From contig CAIRSA010000005.1 in the NCBI GenBank assembly GCA_903881085.1, forward strand, positions 19,401-83,400: 64,000 nucleotides of DNA. The letters are read 5' to 3'. A program made the translations under genes and the position numbers. Positions 8,361-17,045 of this stretch are shown here, in pieces. This stretch comes from an uncultured Acidobacteriia bacterium (GTDB lineage Bacteria; Acidobacteriota; Terriglobia; Bryobacterales; Bryobacteraceae). The notes under the pieces are model-generated. The model had not been told where the DNA came from and did not search any database. It worked only from the letters and a program-made list of their open reading frames with translations. Every line of letters begins with the position of its first letter. The stretch's first letter is position 1.

Positions 8361-9320
8361 ATGCTGACGCTGAAAGGCTGTTTCCTCTTAGGGATGGCGA
8401 CAAGCTGCTTATCGGCAGCGAACTCGATCCCTGCCGACGCTACCGAGGAAACGAAAGCCCCCACTCTTGCATCTCCTTACCAACCATATAAACTGAAGCT
8501 GTTTCCGTATTTCCTCCCTCCGGCGCGGCCCCACGGATTGTTCATCAAAGCCAGGATCAATGGAGGGCCGCAGTTGCGCCTGTTGCTGGATAGTGGCGCC
8601 GAGTTTATAGTGCTCGACAAGAAGTCCGCAGCGAAGTCCGGCCATACCGGCGGCAAGGTTCTGGACCTGGTGGGTGCGGGCAAGACCGTTCGTCCGGCAT
8701 TGCAATCGGTGGCTGAAATTGTTGATCTCGGGGAACTGGCCTTTCGCAATTGCCCGATTGTGAAGGTGGACGGGAAGTTGGCAGAGGGTATTGATGGCGT
8801 GGTCCCACTAGCGTTGTTCAGCGGTTTTCAATTGCGGTTGGATATTCCAGGACGCAGTCTCAGCCTTATCCCATATTCCGCTGAACATCCATCGGCGGAG
8901 GATGGCTTTGTGAAGGTTCGGACCGAACACCGTTTGCTCTTCATTGCTTCCCGGCTGGAAGGCCGGAAAGAGGCGTACTTGCTGTTCGATACCGGCTCCT
9001 CATTTAACATCATTGCCAATACAACGGCTGCGGCATTGAATCTATCGAGGGCGTTGGCTCCTGCAATTCCTGTTCAACCTGGAGCGGGCGCGGTCGACGG
9101 CAGGCTGCTGCATCATGGGATAGCGGCTGAGATAGGCGGCCGTACCATGGCACTCGATCCCGTGGTTGCAATCGACCTGTCAGAAATCTCAAGGCGCAAT
9201 CAGATAGAGGTATCGGGCGTGATCGGGCATCCCGCGCTGCTGGAATCAGTGGTGACGATCGACTATCGAGACTCCATGATTCGGATCGCGAATGCGCGTG
9301 AAGAGCGGGCGAGCCGCTGA
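8361..9320 (+). CDS. Secreted retropepsin-like aspartic protease with two active-site lobes
   Basis: About 319 residues from the ATG at 8361, preferred over ATG 8346 because it begins a clear signal peptide (MLTLKGCFLLGMATSCLSA) and has AAGG upstream. Two retropepsin-type half-domains are visible: the first has LLLDSGAEF (catalytic Asp near residue 77), the second LLFDTGSSF (Asp near 210), each followed by the hydrophobic and glycine pattern of the fold (DGVVPLALF; SGVIGHPAL). Bacterial members of this gag-like aspartyl protease group are usually single-lobe or tandem-lobe proteins acting in the periplasm or outside the cell. The intact Asp in both lobes suggests a pepsin-like active site made within one chain. 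It stands alone between receptor 1 and the phosphatase at 9389. Target unknown. Confidence 0.8.
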   Translation: MLTLKGCFLLGMATSCLSAANSIPADATEETKAPTLASPYQPYKLKLFPYFLPPARPHGLFIKARINGGPQLRLLLDSGAEFIVLDKKSAAKSGHTGGKVLDLVGAGKTVRPALQSVAEIVDLGELAFRNCPIVKVDGKLAEGIDGVVPLALFSGFQLRLDIPGRSLSLIPYSAEHPSAEDGFVKVRTEHRLLFIASRLEGRKEAYLLFDTGSSFNIIANTTAAALNLSRALAPAIPVQPGAGAVDGRLLHHGIAAEIGGRTMALDPVVAIDLSEISRRNQIEVSGVIGHPALLESVVTIDYRDSMIRIANAREERASR

Positions 9321-9342
9321 CGCATTGCCGCCGCAATCCACA

Positions 9343-9370
9343 TTGAGTTGTAACATTGGTCCGCTATGAT
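9343..9370 (+). promoter_or_regulatory. Sigma70-like promoter for the purple-acid-phosphatase gene
   Basis: TTGAGT (9343-9348), a 16-base spacer and TATGAT (9365-9370), followed by ATG at 9389. GAGGTGG at 9372-9378 could serve as the ribosome-binding site. Confidence 0.45.
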
Positions 9371-9388
9371 TGAGGTGGTTTCCAAGCC

Positions 9389-10633
9389 ATGCCCAGAATC
9401 TATCTCAAGTCTTCATTTACCCTCTGTTTAGTAACCCTTGTTGGGGCTGCTGTTGCCGCGGAGCCCGACTCAAGTCAGATCCCAAGCCGGGTTATTCTTA
9501 CATGGTCTGGCGATCCCTCCACAACACAGAATGTCACTTGGCGTACCGGCGCGCTGCTTGATGTTGCGCGTGCGGAGATCGCCCCAATGACTGCGAATCC
9601 GGATTTCGCAGGCGACGCAAAACCGGTAACGGCGACCATTACCCGCGTTGAGTTGCCTGGCAGGCTGGCGGCCGGACACTACCAGGCGTCGTTCACTGGC
9701 CTCAAGCCCGATTCACAATACTGTTACCGGGTCGGCAATGGAAAGATCTGGAGCGCCTGGCACGTTTTTCGCACAGCCACGAGTGCGGTTGGCCCATTCA
9801 AATTCCTCTACATCGGAGATGCGCAGAACGATATTAAATCGTTGTGGTCGCGGGCCATTCGGGTGGCCTATCAAAAAGCTCCCGATGCGCGTTTTGTCGC
9901 CATGGCAGGTGACCTGGTGGCCGAGGGCTATGATGACCGGCTGTGGGGTGAATTGAGTGAGGGCTTCGGCTTTCTCAGCACGTCCATGCCGCTGCTTCCT
10001 GCTCCGGGAAACCACGATCTGCATCAGGCTGACAAGTCTTCTTCGTACAAGGCATCACCACCGTGGCGGCAACATTTTGCACTGCCCCACAATGGCCCCA
10101 TGGGAATAGATGAGCTGGATCAACAGGCCTACTACGTGGATTACCAGGGAGTGAGGTTTGTCGTCGTCGATGCGAATTCATTCGATAGCAGCGAAAAGGC
10201 GAAGCCTGCCGGCCGGGAGCGCATTCGGGATGCACAGATAGCCTGGCTCGAGAATACGCTGAAGAACAATCCAAACAAGTGGACCGTGGTGATCCAGCAT
10301 CAACCGGTGTTTCCCATCGCACATGGGCGCGGCTTTCCGGAGATGGAGAAGCTGCTGGCGCCACTCTATGAGAAATACAAAGTGGCGCTGGTTTTGCAGG
10401 GGCACGACCATTCCTACGGGCGTATGCAGAAGAACGGCGTGACCTACATCATCTCCGTCAGCGGACCAAAGATGTACGAGCTCGATTCCATCCACCTTGC
10501 CAAAATGGCAAAGACCGCGACGGACAAGCAGATGTTCCAGGTTGTGGATGTAACCGCCACCAGGTTGTCGCTCAAGGCCTATGCGATCGATGGCCAGCTG
10601 GTGGATTCAGTGGATGTTCCTGCCCGTCATTGA
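9389..10633 (+). CDS. Secreted purple-acid-phosphatase-type metallophosphatase
   Basis: 414 residues. A signal peptide (to about residue 24, AVAAEP) is followed by a fibronectin-III-like purple acid phosphatase N-domain (about 30-130) and a calcineurin-like catalytic domain. Dimetal ligands are visible in order: D144 (GDAQND), D175 (GDLVAEG), N208-H209 (PGNHD), H304 (IQHQPVF), H339 and H341 (GHDHSYGR). The family hydrolyses phosphomonoesters, and some members act on diesters. It should be periplasmic or exported. It stands alone with its own promoter, next to other phosphorus-scavenging genes. The tyrosine ligand that gives true purple acid phosphatases their colour cannot be assigned with certainty, so 'metallophosphatase of the PAP type' is the safe call. 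Confidence 0.88.
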   Translation: MPRIYLKSSFTLCLVTLVGAAVAAEPDSSQIPSRVILTWSGDPSTTQNVTWRTGALLDVARAEIAPMTANPDFAGDAKPVTATITRVELPGRLAAGHYQASFTGLKPDSQYCYRVGNGKIWSAWHVFRTATSAVGPFKFLYIGDAQNDIKSLWSRAIRVAYQKAPDARFVAMAGDLVAEGYDDRLWGELSEGFGFLSTSMPLLPAPGNHDLHQADKSSSYKASPPWRQHFALPHNGPMGIDELDQQAYYVDYQGVRFVVVDANSFDSSEKAKPAGRERIRDAQIAWLENTLKNNPNKWTVVIQHQPVFPIAHGRGFPEMEKLLAPLYEKYKVALVLQGHDHSYGRMQKNGVTYIISVSGPKMYELDSIHLAKMAKTATDKQMFQVVDVTATRLSLKAYAIDGQLVDSVDVPARH

Positions 10634-10897
10634 TATGTAACCGCCATTACGTCAAGGATTCATATCGATGAGTATAAATGGTAGTGTGAACTTCGAATCC
10701 ATTAAGAACATCTTCAGCTGCAGTTGTGACTTGTGCAAGGGACGGTTTGCTCCCGAAGCATCTGAGGACCAGATCCCAACGCGCCTGGTGCCTCGGAAGC
10801 TTCCTGGGTCCTTGGTTTGCTCCTCGATTCCTCAGACAGTTACTGCTTAGACCCGGCTCCCTAATGCGGCTCAACGCGGTATGATCGAAGAAGCGTT
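10634..10897. other. Intergenic stretch without a clear gene
   Basis: Between the phosphatase and the small cysteine-rich frame. A 60-codon frame at 10668-10850 has no ribosome-binding site and no recognisable composition. TTTGCTCC occurs twice (about 10745 and 10815). No promoter or terminator could be assigned. Confidence 0.3.
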
Positions 10898-11146
10898 ATG
10901 CTCAGTCAGATTCGTCTCCGCGTGATCAACCAGCCCACCGTGATGTGTGAAGTCTTAGGATGTGGCGCACTCGCAGAGTTTTGGATCGAGTGCAAAGCGG
11001 TTGGGTATGAAAGCGATATTCGTCCGATGGCCGCCTGTTGCCGCAAGCATGCAAAAGAAGGCGAGCGAGGACTGGAGCAGATCAAATTGCCTCCACGAAG
11101 AAAGACCTCGCTCCGTGCCTCGCAAGCAAGAGCAAGCTGCGCCTGA
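10898..11146 (+). CDS. Small cysteine-rich hypothetical protein
   Basis: 82 residues with no recognised family. Cysteines and a histidine are arranged as C-x5-C, later a lone C, then CCRKHA, a pattern common in small zinc-binding proteins (a CxxxxC knuckle followed by C..H). The C-terminal third is basic and low in complexity and could be non-native. The ribosome-binding site is weak (GAAGAAG region). It is the only frame in this interval with plausible protein-like composition, but an overlapping minus-strand frame exists and the gene may not be real. Confidence 0.4.
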   Translation: MLSQIRLRVINQPTVMCEVLGCGALAEFWIECKAVGYESDIRPMAACCRKHAKEGERGLEQIKLPPRRKTSLRASQARASCA

Positions 11147-11225
11147 ACCGCGCTACCACCTGACATGGAAATGAAAGGTGAAATTCACGCCTCCGAAACA
11201 TGTCGCCTCCATACTGATGAGATAC

Positions 11226-11248
11226 CTGGGGGTGCGTTTCGTCCCCAG
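11226..11248 (+). promoter_or_regulatory. Leader hairpin just upstream of receptor 2
   Basis: CTGGGG (11226-11231) pairs with CCCCAG (11243-11248) around an 11-base loop, ending 20 bases before the ATG at 11269 and directly before GATAAT and the strong ribosome-binding site AAGGGGG. The GGGG/CCCC stem could compete with other pairing near the start. A short palindrome GTGAAATTCAC lies at 11178-11188. Confidence 0.3.
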
Positions 11249-11268
11249 ATAATCCCAAGGGGGCATCC

Positions 11269-14200
11269 ATGTCCATTCTGCGTTCTTCCATATTCTTCCT
11301 CCGCGTAACTGCGGTGCTATTGCCAATCGCGCTGACGGCTCAGACCGATACCAGCTCGCTCAGCGGCCGAGTTACCGATGCACAAGGTGGAGCGATTGCT
11401 GGAGCGAAAATCCGGCTTCAAAATGCAGCGACCGGTTCTCAACGCAACACAATCTGCAATTCGAATGGCGACTACGTGTTCACTATCATTCCTTCCGGAA
11501 AGTACGAAGTGGAGGCCGGTTCACAGGGCTTCAGTACGTTTCATACGGCCGGTGTCAGAGTGGAAGTTGCGCAGCCGGCTCACCTGGACATTCAGTTAAC
11601 GGTCGGCTCTGTGTCAGACCGCGTTGAGGTGAGCGATGTCGCTTCTTTGCTGAATACCGAAACCGCAGCTCAGGGAACGGTGATCAGCAGCGAGAAGATC
11701 CAGTCGCTACCTCTCAATGGACGCCAGTTTATCGATCTGGCTCAGCTTTCGCCTGGAGTCAACGCCGGCGGAAGTTCCGTACAGCAAAACAAGGTCAGGT
11801 TGAATCAGAGCGGTGGGTTCTCTTCCTCTGGAAACAGGACGAACAACAACGGCTTCATGCTCGATGGCATTACCAATCTGGACCCAGACTACATGTCGCT
11901 CAGCTACACGCCGATCCTCGACACGCTTGCTGAGTTCCAGGTCCAGACAGGCCAGCAGAGCGCCGAGTATGGACACGCTGCGGGCGCGACTATCAATGTC
12001 GTGACCAAGTCCGGCACCTCTGAGTGGCATGGCTCCGGCTGGGAGTTCGTACGCAACCGCGTATTTGATTCGCGCCCGTTCAACCTTGCCGCGCCGAACC
12101 TCCCACAGTACCAGCGAAACCAATTCGGCGGTGTAATTGGCGGGCCGATTCACAGGAACAAGCTGTTTCTCTTCGGCGGTTACGAAAGGCTTACGCTGCG
12201 CCAGGCAGGCGCCGGGCTGACGACGGTCACTGTGCCAACTGCACTAGAACGCCAGGGCAACTTCAGCGCTTCAGGAACCAATATCTACGACGCCCTCACC
12301 AGCCCCAGGACGCCCTTCGCTGGCAACGTCATTCCTCAATCGCGGCTCAATCCCATTGCTGTAGCTGCGATCAATGTTGTTCCGGCGGCAAACGTCGCCG
12401 GTGGCGGTTCGAAGTACATCAATGCCAGCGAAGTGCTGCGCCAGGATGCAGACAACTACTCGATCCGCGCCGACTATGTCGCAAGTTCCTCCCTCACCAT
12501 GTTCGGCCGTTACTCCACCAGCCGCGAAAGCGATTCGACTCCGGGGCTCGCGCCGGGGCGCGCCTCGCAGGGCTCAGCCATTCCGCAACATGGCGTGTTC
12601 GGTGCGACATGGGTTATCAGCTCTTCGGTCGTCAACGAATTCAGGGCCGGAGCCAGCCGCATGAATTACGCTTCAGGCCTGCCGGAACCAAGCTTCTCCG
12701 TCAACGGGGTGACCGGGCCATTGCCGTACTTCAAAATTACCGGCTATGCCGATATGGGCGGTGCAGGGGGTGGATCGAGCCTCACTCGCGACAACACGTT
12801 TCAGGTTTACGACAACGTGGCATGGCAGAAAGGTCGCCACTTGATCAAGGCCGGTGTAGAGTGGATGTTCATCCAATATGTCCCGGTGAATTATCCGAAC
12901 ACCTACGGAACCTACCAGTTTTCCAGCGGCCAGACGGCCTTGGCCTCCGCCAGCGATAAGACAGGATCGGCGCTGGCCAGTTATCTGCTAGGGCTCTCAT
13001 CAACCGCCAGCCGGTCGCTCGGCGCGGGACGCATGGACGGGCATCAACCTATCTTCTCCGGCTATGTACAGGATCAGGTGAAACTTTCGCCATCAATCAC
13101 GCTCGACTTCGGCCTCCGTTACGAACTTGCTCCTCCCGTGTACGATACGCGCGGACAGACGATGGGCCTGGACTTTTCCAAAGTACCGACTCCGCAAGCC
13201 ATCTTCGCCAGCGGCCAGACCGGAACATACCAGCCGCTCTTTTTTATCTGCGGGCAAGCCGGTTATTCCAAGAGCTGTGCCAATACCGATAAGAACAACT
13301 TTGCGCCACGCTTTGGCATGTCGTGGCATGTCGCGCCGAAGACCGTTTTCCGCATGGGGGCGGGAATCTACTACAGCCTCACCGACTTTAGTTCCGTTTC
13401 AAGGCTCACGAATTCCTTGCCTGCCAATATTGCCCAGACACTGACAGCCACGACCTTCGCTCCTACCTATCAGGGCTACAATGTGTTTCCCCCGAGCGTA
13501 GCGATTGGCCCGGCGGTATCGGTCAATTTGTACTCCATCGATATGGCGCAGCGGACCAGCTACGCCGACCAGATGTCCGCTTCCTTACAGCACCAGATTG
13601 GAAAGTCGGGCGTGATCGAAGTCGGCTACCTGGGGACGCTGGGCTTGAAGTTGCAGCAGAACGTGCAGCTATCGAACTCCTTGCCGGGTTCGACCCCGGT
13701 GGCAGGCAGGCGGGCTTATATTGGCGCGATCTTCGCGCCTGGCTTGGTCTTTCCGTCGTACATCAACATCCAGGGAGCCAGCGTCGGTGCGGGAACCATC
13801 GGTACTCTTCCCAATGAAGCGCAGTCGAACTATCATTCGATGTACGTGCGGGCCGAACACCGTTTCGCGCAGGGCTTTTCCTGGTTAAGTTCGTTCACCT
13901 ATGCCAAGGCCATTACCAACGCGCCGCAGTTTCGCAATGCAGGCGGCGCGACCGGCTCTGAAAACTCGCCCCCGCAGAACAGCTACAACCTGGCTGCGGA
14001 ACGCGGGCTGGCGGCGTTCAATACCAAATTCCGCTGGGTGAATACCGGCGTAGTGAATCTGCCATTTGGCAAAGGGGAGAAGTGGCTGACGCAGGGGCCG
14101 GCGTCGGCAGTATTCGGTGGTTGGCAGGTGGCAGGGATTATCTCCGCGCAAACCGGCTTTCCTTTCACCATTAATGTCTCTGGCGATAGCGCAGGGATTG

Positions 14201-14574
14201 GAGGCGGCAGCGGCGCCATTCTGATTCGCGGCAATCCGGTGGCTGGACAGATCGGCTCGCTGGCGGCTGACCAGCGTTCCACCGCCCGCTGGTTCAATAC
14301 CAGTGCGTTTGTCGCACCGCCTGCTTATCAGTTCGGCGTGCTGGGACGCAACACCATGGTGGGGCCGGGCCTGTTCAACGTGGATACAACTTTGAGCAAA
14401 CGCTTCCGCGTGAAAGAGGGCTGCGTGCTTGAGGTCCGCGCGGAGGCGTTCAATCTGTTGAACACCCCGAATTACAATCAAATCGGGCGTATCATCAATG
14501 CCTCGGACTTTGGCCAGATCAACAGCCAGCTCGCTCCCAGACAATTGCAATTCGGCGGAAAACTGACATTCTAA
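11269..14574 (+). CDS. TonB-dependent receptor 2, Oar-like
   Basis: 1101 residues, start supported by AAGGGGG 6-12 bases upstream. Signal peptide to about residue 24 (ALTAQ), carboxypeptidase-regulatory domain (about 28-110, LSGRVTDAQGGAIAGAKI), plug (about 115-260, with LPLNGRQFIDLAQLSPG, FMLDGITNLD and INVVTKSGTSEWHGSG), then a barrel whose C-terminus ends LQFGGKLTF. The last base of its stop codon is the first base of the next ATG (TAATG), so it is translationally coupled with a metallo-beta-lactamase-fold protein. This pairing suggests that the ligand is imported or bound, then hydrolysed in the periplasm. Its upstream region lacks the 11-bp repeat promoter found before receptors 3-5. Confidence 0.9.
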   Translation: MSILRSSIFFLRVTAVLLPIALTAQTDTSSLSGRVTDAQGGAIAGAKIRLQNAATGSQRNTICNSNGDYVFTIIPSGKYEVEAGSQGFSTFHTAGVRVEVAQPAHLDIQLTVGSVSDRVEVSDVASLLNTETAAQGTVISSEKIQSLPLNGRQFIDLAQLSPGVNAGGSSVQQNKVRLNQSGGFSSSGNRTNNNGFMLDGITNLDPDYMSLSYTPILDTLAEFQVQTGQQSAEYGHAAGATINVVTKSGTSEWHGSGWEFVRNRVFDSRPFNLAAPNLPQYQRNQFGGVIGGPIHRNKLFLFGGYERLTLRQAGAGLTTVTVPTALERQGNFSASGTNIYDALTSPRTPFAGNVIPQSRLNPIAVAAINVVPAANVAGGGSKYINASEVLRQDADNYSIRADYVASSSLTMFGRYSTSRESDSTPGLAPGRASQGSAIPQHGVFGATWVISSSVVNEFRAGASRMNYASGLPEPSFSVNGVTGPLPYFKITGYADMGGAGGGSSLTRDNTFQVYDNVAWQKGRHLIKAGVEWMFIQYVPVNYPNTYGTYQFSSGQTALASASDKTGSALASYLLGLSSTASRSLGAGRMDGHQPIFSGYVQDQVKLSPSITLDFGLRYELAPPVYDTRGQTMGLDFSKVPTPQAIFASGQTGTYQPLFFICGQAGYSKSCANTDKNNFAPRFGMSWHVAPKTVFRMGAGIYYSLTDFSSVSRLTNSLPANIAQTLTATTFAPTYQGYNVFPPSVAIGPAVSVNLYSIDMAQRTSYADQMSASLQHQIGKSGVIEVGYLGTLGLKLQQNVQLSNSLPGSTPVAGRRAYIGAIFAPGLVFPSYINIQGASVGAGTIGTLPNEAQSNYHSMYVRAEHRFAQGFSWLSSFTYAKAITNAPQFRNAGGATGSENSPPQNSYNLAAERGLAAFNTKFRWVNTGVVNLPFGKGEKWLTQGPASAVFGGWQVAGIISAQTGFPFTINVSGDSAGIGGGSGAILIRGNPVAGQIGSLAADQRSTARWFNTSAFVAPPAYQFGVLGRNTMVGPGLFNVDTTLSKRFRVKEGCVLEVRAEAFNLLNTPNYNQIGRIINASDFGQINSQLAPRQLQFGGKLTF

Positions 14575-15575
14575 TGAGACTTTCGAGCTTATTCATTTTG
14601 CTCGCTGCATCGGCGGCGGCACAGACGTTACAGATCTATGCGATTGACACGGAGGGGGGCAAAGCGACGCTCTACGTTTCTCCCTCCGGCGAATCCATGC
14701 TGGTGGATACAGGCTATGCCGGGAACAATAATCGGGATGCCAATCGCATTGCCGCGGCCGCCGCGGCAGCCGGGGTGAAGCGCATCGACATTCTGGTTAT
14801 TACCCACTACCACGGCGACCACGCCAGCGGCCTGGCGCAGCTTGCGGCGAAACTGCCGATCGGGCGCATCTACGATCACGGCGACAACATCGACCGTTCC
14901 AATGCAAAAACCGAGGCCGTTTATGGCCCCTATGAAAAAGCGCGGAAGCCGTATCCGCACCAGTCGCTGAAGGTTGGGGACACCATCCCGTTACCTGGTG
15001 TTCAAGTGACGGTAGTGGCCTCCGATGGGGAGACTCTCGCGAACGCGCTGCCGGGCGCCGGCCAGGCAAATCCGCTGTGCGCGACCGCTGAAATTCTGCC
15101 CCCGGATAAAGGCGAAAACGGACGCTCCATCGCGCTGATGATGACCTTCGGCAAGCTGCACATCGCTGACCTGGGCGATCTTTATTGGGATAAGGAACTC
15201 GAGCTCGTCTGTCCTACGAACAAGCTGGGAACGGTGGACCTCTACATGACCACCCACCATGGGACTGCCACCTCTGGTTCGCCGCAGATCGTGCACGCGC
15301 TGCATCCCAAGGTCGCGATCATGAACAATGGCGAAGAGAAGGGCGGCTCGGTGAAGGCATTGACAGCGATCACGAGTTCGCCCGGCCTACAGGATCTATG
15401 GCAGCTTCATTTCTCGGCGGAGGGAGGGAAGGAACACAACGCCGATGGGAAGTTGATTGCCAACCCATCGGCGGAGGGGGATGAGGGATTCTCTATCTCT
15501 GTTGTGGCGCTTGCCGATGGAACTTTCAAAGTTCGAAACAACAGAAATCAGTTCGAGAAGTCCTACGGCAAGTGA
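14574..15575 (+). CDS. Secreted metallo-beta-lactamase-fold hydrolase (ComEC/Rec2-like branch)
   Basis: 333 residues with a cleavable signal peptide (residues 1-16, ASAAAQ). The fold's metal motif HxHxDH is present as THYHGDHASG near residue 80, with the later ligands in IADLGDLYWDKE (Asp) and MTTHHGTATSG (His). The arrangement resembles the detached lactamase domain of ComEC-like proteins, some of which are extracellular nucleases or phosphodiesterases; this subfamily assignment is tentative. It overlaps the receptor 2 stop by one base and is probably followed in the same transcript by the SGNH hydrolase 93 bases later. Substrate unknown. Confidence 0.8.
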   Translation: MRLSSLFILLAASAAAQTLQIYAIDTEGGKATLYVSPSGESMLVDTGYAGNNNRDANRIAAAAAAAGVKRIDILVITHYHGDHASGLAQLAAKLPIGRIYDHGDNIDRSNAKTEAVYGPYEKARKPYPHQSLKVGDTIPLPGVQVTVVASDGETLANALPGAGQANPLCATAEILPPDKGENGRSIALMMTFGKLHIADLGDLYWDKELELVCPTNKLGTVDLYMTTHHGTATSGSPQIVHALHPKVAIMNNGEEKGGSVKALTAITSSPGLQDLWQLHFSAEGGKEHNADGKLIANPSAEGDEGFSISVVALADGTFKVRNNRNQFEKSYGK

Positions 15576-15668
15576 TCGCTCCCGAGCGTCAGCGTCAGGA
15601 TTTGAAATCGGCCAAAGTACGGTTACCATCAAAAGACTTTTCTTTCCTCAGGCAAAGCCGCTACCATT

Positions 15669-16274
15669 ATGGAAATGCATTGGTATGAAGAGGAGGTTCA
15701 GGCGCTTGAGCGCGCTGCTCGCGGCCGTGCCGGCGCTGGCCGTCCACCAGTGTTTTATGGGAGTTCGTCCATTCGGCTGTGGGATACCCTGGCGGAGGAC
15801 TTCGACCCTCGCGTGCTGAACCTTGGATTCGGGGGCTCGACGCTTGAAGCGTGCGATTACTTTTTCCACCGGTTAGTGCAGCCCGAGAATCCACAGTCAC
15901 TGCTGCTCTATGCCGGCGACAACGATCTTGGCGATGGACGCAGCGCGCAGGAAGTTCTTGGCTGGTTCCGGTCGCTAGCGGACAAGGTTGCGGCGACTTT
16001 GGGTGACATCCCATTCGGGTTCGTCTCAGTCAAACCAAGTCCGGCCCGCTTCGCACTCCTCGATCGAATCCGGCGCGTCAACGAAATGGTCCGCAAAGAA
16101 ATTGAAGCGAGGCCGTCCGCATACTTCGTCGATGTCTTCCCAGAGATGCTGGATCAATCGGGCAATCCGCGCCGCGAATTGTTTCTGGAAGACGGTCTGC
16201 ATATGAACCACGCCGGCTACCGGCTTTGGGGCAGCACCCTGAAGTTGCACCGAAATCAAATATTCACCCAGTAA
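15669..16274 (+). CDS. SGNH/GDSL-type hydrolase
   Basis: 201 residues, no signal peptide. Four SGNH blocks are visible: block I FYGSSSIRLW with the nucleophile serine (near residue 30), block II NLGFGGSTL (oxyanion glycine), block III YAGDNDLGDG (Asn) and block V DGLHMNHAGY with the Asp-His pair. The family cleaves carboxylic esters such as acylated sugars or lysophospholipids. It lies 93 bases after the lactamase-fold gene and 39 before an esterase, all on the plus strand, so a common transcript is likely. Cytoplasmic location suggests it acts on an imported product. Confidence 0.85.
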   Translation: MEMHWYEEEVQALERAARGRAGAGRPPVFYGSSSIRLWDTLAEDFDPRVLNLGFGGSTLEACDYFFHRLVQPENPQSLLLYAGDNDLGDGRSAQEVLGWFRSLADKVAATLGDIPFGFVSVKPSPARFALLDRIRRVNEMVRKEIEARPSAYFVDVFPEMLDQSGNPRRELFLEDGLHMNHAGYRLWGSTLKLHRNQIFTQ

Positions 16275-16313
16275 CCGTTTGTTTGGAACATCGCTCCTTT
16301 ACGCTGGGATTGG

Positions 16314-17042
16314 ATGAAGCGCCAGTATCATAAGTGGTTCAGCCACGCCCTCGGCCGGGAGATGGAACTGCTTGCCTTCGGGCATGCGGGCGGCAAGGTG
16401 CTTGTTTTCCCTACCCGCGAGGGCCGTTTTTACGACTATGAAAACTGGGGATTGGTTGACTCGCTGCGGCATCGAATCGAGAACGGGCAACTCCGCCTGT
16501 TCTGCGTCGATGGAGTAGATTCGGAGAGTCTCTATTGCCGTTGTGCACCTCCCCAAGCACGCATTGAACGGCACCGCCAATACGAGCGCTACATCCTTGA
16601 GGAAGTGGTGCCACTCATGCATTCGGAGAACGGAGACCCCGACCTGATCGTCCACGGTTGCAGCATCGGGGCCTATCATGCGATGAACCTCGCGTTGCGG
16701 CATCCGGCATTGTTCAAGAAAGCCGTGGCGCTCAGTGGCCGCTATGATCTGAGCCGTCCGGTCGGCCACTTTGAAGACCTGTTCAGCGGACATTACGATC
16801 AGGACGTCTATTTCATGACGCCAAATCATTTCCTGCCAAATCTGGAGTCCCCCTGTTTCCTCGACCCGCTGCGACGCATGGACATTACCCTTGCCGTGGG
16901 TGAGCAGGATCCGTTTCGAGAGAGCAACCACGAATTGAGCCAGGCGCTCGCCGGAAAAAACGTTCCCCACCGCCTTGCGCTCTGGCCCGGTGAAGCCCAC
17001 CGGGCGAAATATTGGCGCGAGATGGTGCCGCAGTACTTCTAA
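16314..17042 (+). CDS. Alpha/beta-hydrolase esterase
   Basis: 242 residues, no signal peptide. The nucleophile elbow is HGCSIGAYHA (serine near residue 120), the acid is in VGEQDPFRESN and the base in PGEAHRAKYW, which completes a Ser-Asp-His triad. The protein belongs to the putative esterase (Esterase D-like) family acting on short acyl or aryl esters. It is the last gene in the plus-strand run from receptor 2 and ends 3 bases before the convergent PepSY gene. Specific substrate unknown. Confidence 0.82.
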   Translation: MKRQYHKWFSHALGREMELLAFGHAGGKVLVFPTREGRFYDYENWGLVDSLRHRIENGQLRLFCVDGVDSESLYCRCAPPQARIERHRQYERYILEEVVPLMHSENGDPDLIVHGCSIGAYHAMNLALRHPALFKKAVALSGRYDLSRPVGHFEDLFSGHYDQDVYFMTPNHFLPNLESPCFLDPLRRMDITLAVGEQDPFRESNHELSQALAGKNVPHRLALWPGEAHRAKYWREMVPQYF

Positions 17043-17045
17043 GCA

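Noticed and set aside
10668..10850. 60-codon plus-strand frame after the purple-acid-phosphatase gene
   Set aside because: No ribosome-binding site, no recognisable domain and an equally long frame on the other strand.
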